From positions 1 through 64,000 of the forward strand of contig JAHJLN010000344.1 of the NCBI GenBank assembly GCA_018821715.1: DNA of 64,000 bases. The letters are read 5' to 3'. Under the pieces are notes generated by a model, which did not search any database, was not told the DNA's origin, and saw only the letters and a list, made by a program, of their open reading frames with translations. The first letter of the stretch is position 1. Each line of letters begins with the position of its first letter. This document shows, piece by piece, positions 63,579 to 64,000 of the stretch. This stretch comes from Pseudomonadota bacterium (GTDB lineage Bacteria > Desulfobacterota > Desulfobacteria > Desulfobacterales > Desulfobacteraceae). The position numbers and the translations under genes were made by a program.

Positions 63579-64000
63579 ATGACGGCAAGGAAAAGAATAA
63601 AATGGATATTATTGATGAGCATATTCAGCCTGGTTTTATCACAGGCTGTCTGGGCCGCAGAAGATGACGTAACTGTACTGGATACCGTAATTGTGACGGA
63701 TTCAGGATCAAAAATAAAGCTGCTGGACACCAATGCCTCCATCAGCGTGTTAACAGAAAAGGATATTAAAAACAGCGGCCAGATCAAAGCATCCGAGCTG
63801 ATTTCTTCGATTCCCGGTGTTATTAACCAGAAAGCCGGATCCAAAACCTATTTCAGCATCCGCGGCACACGAAGCAGCCTTTCGGGCGGGCCGACAATTT
63901 ATGTTGACGGACGGCCCATCAATACCGGACAGAACGGATACAGCAAGATCGACACGATCCCTTTGGATAACATCGAAAAAATCGAGGTTATTAAATCTCC
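63579..64000 (+). CDS. TonB-dependent receptor (N-terminal part, cut by window end)
   Basis: The first 140 residues of an outer-membrane receptor: signal peptide (KRIKWILLMSIFSLVLSQAVWA), a TonB-box-like DVTVLDTVIVT, and a plug domain (NASISVLTEKDIKNSG, ELISSIPGV, FSIRGTRSS, TIYVDGRPI, IDTIPLDNIEKIEVIK). AAGGA precedes the ATG. It follows the cobN-like gene by 34 bases, so the pair is probably one operon for metal or cobamide-type uptake. Substrate unknown. Confidence 0.9.
   Translation, partial: MTARKRIKWILLMSIFSLVLSQAVWAAEDDVTVLDTVIVTDSGSKIKLLDTNASISVLTEKDIKNSGQIKASELISSIPGVINQKAGSKTYFSIRGTRSSLSGGPTIYVDGRPINTGQNGYSKIDTIPLDNIEKIEVIKS

Noticed and set aside
1..64000. CRISPR array or rRNA/tRNA genes
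   Set aside because: No regularly spaced identical repeats, and no recognisable rRNA or tRNA segments were seen on reading both strands.

Overview
ORGANISM. The window reads as an AT-rich chromosome of an anaerobic, probably marine deltaproteobacterium, most likely a Desulfobacteraceae-type sulfate reducer. The pointers are a DsrC-like protein, several tiny Cys-rich proteins of a kind I associate with sulfate reducers, a heme-binding sensor kinase, a selenocysteine-containing SelD beside a YedE/YedF selenium locus, a molybdate/tungstate uptake operon and a CobN-like chelatase with a TonB receptor. This assignment is inference; no rRNA or tRNA gene was seen.

LAYOUT. 0-3.2 kb: a mosaic of small genes, a phosphoribosyltransferase remnant, two copies of a structured intergenic repeat and a tandem pair of secreted paralogues. 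3.9-7.9 kb: a ModABC-type transporter operon and an HTH/periplasmic-binding-like regulator, flanked on both sides by decayed copies of the same protein fragment. 9.0-28.2 kb: a minus-strand gas vesicle locus. It has gvpA, two further GvpA-family genes, four GvpF/L genes, gvpG, gvpK, gvpN, gvpO, gvpH, two coiled-coil proteins and a large ATPase/chaperone set (double ArsA/Get3-like ATPase, an ArsA-HSP20-domain protein, a DnaK-like Hsp70, a GvpF/L fused to a J-domain, a CDC48/VAT AAA protein and a TraB-like protein). A hybrid histidine kinase lies at its 3' end. 28.7-31.6 kb: a divergent NarL-type response regulator and a heme (CxxCH) sensor kinase, placed to control gvpA.

32-48.5 kb: an accessory and defence region. 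It holds a BglII-family endonuclease, a sulfur-binding-domain HNH endonuclease (predicted phosphorothioate-dependent), a NERD protein, ParDE, a serine recombinase with its 28-bp site, and a SIR2-STAND-TPR (Avs5-like) protein ending in a cold-shock-like domain. Small Cys-rich genes and several gene fragments (slyX, a Lon/BrxL tail) lie among them. 48.5-53.0 kb: a complete Tn3-family transposon carrying a DUF433/DUF5615 toxin-antitoxin passenger. It truncates a different gene on each side and its flanks do not match, so the junction is probably a deletion.

53-64 kb: higher-GC, more core-like DNA. It has a His-rich metal protein, a HAD phosphatase, selD with an in-frame UGA and a bSECIS-like hairpin, a selenium operon (yedE, yedF, a DUF3343-like gene, an NAD(P)H-hydrate-dehydratase-like kinase and a DUF1858 gene), then a CobN-family chelatase and the start of a TonB receptor.

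HOW IT FITS. The most unusual system is the gas vesicle locus. It encodes its own Hsp70 (DnaK), Hsp40 (J-domain fused to GvpF/L), Hsp20 (GvpH), Cdc48-type unfoldase and Get3/ArsA-type ATPase, i.e. a dedicated pathway for handling the very hydrophobic GvpA. A strong hairpin just after gvpA should keep the structural protein in excess, and a heme-sensor two-component pair may tie buoyancy to redox state.
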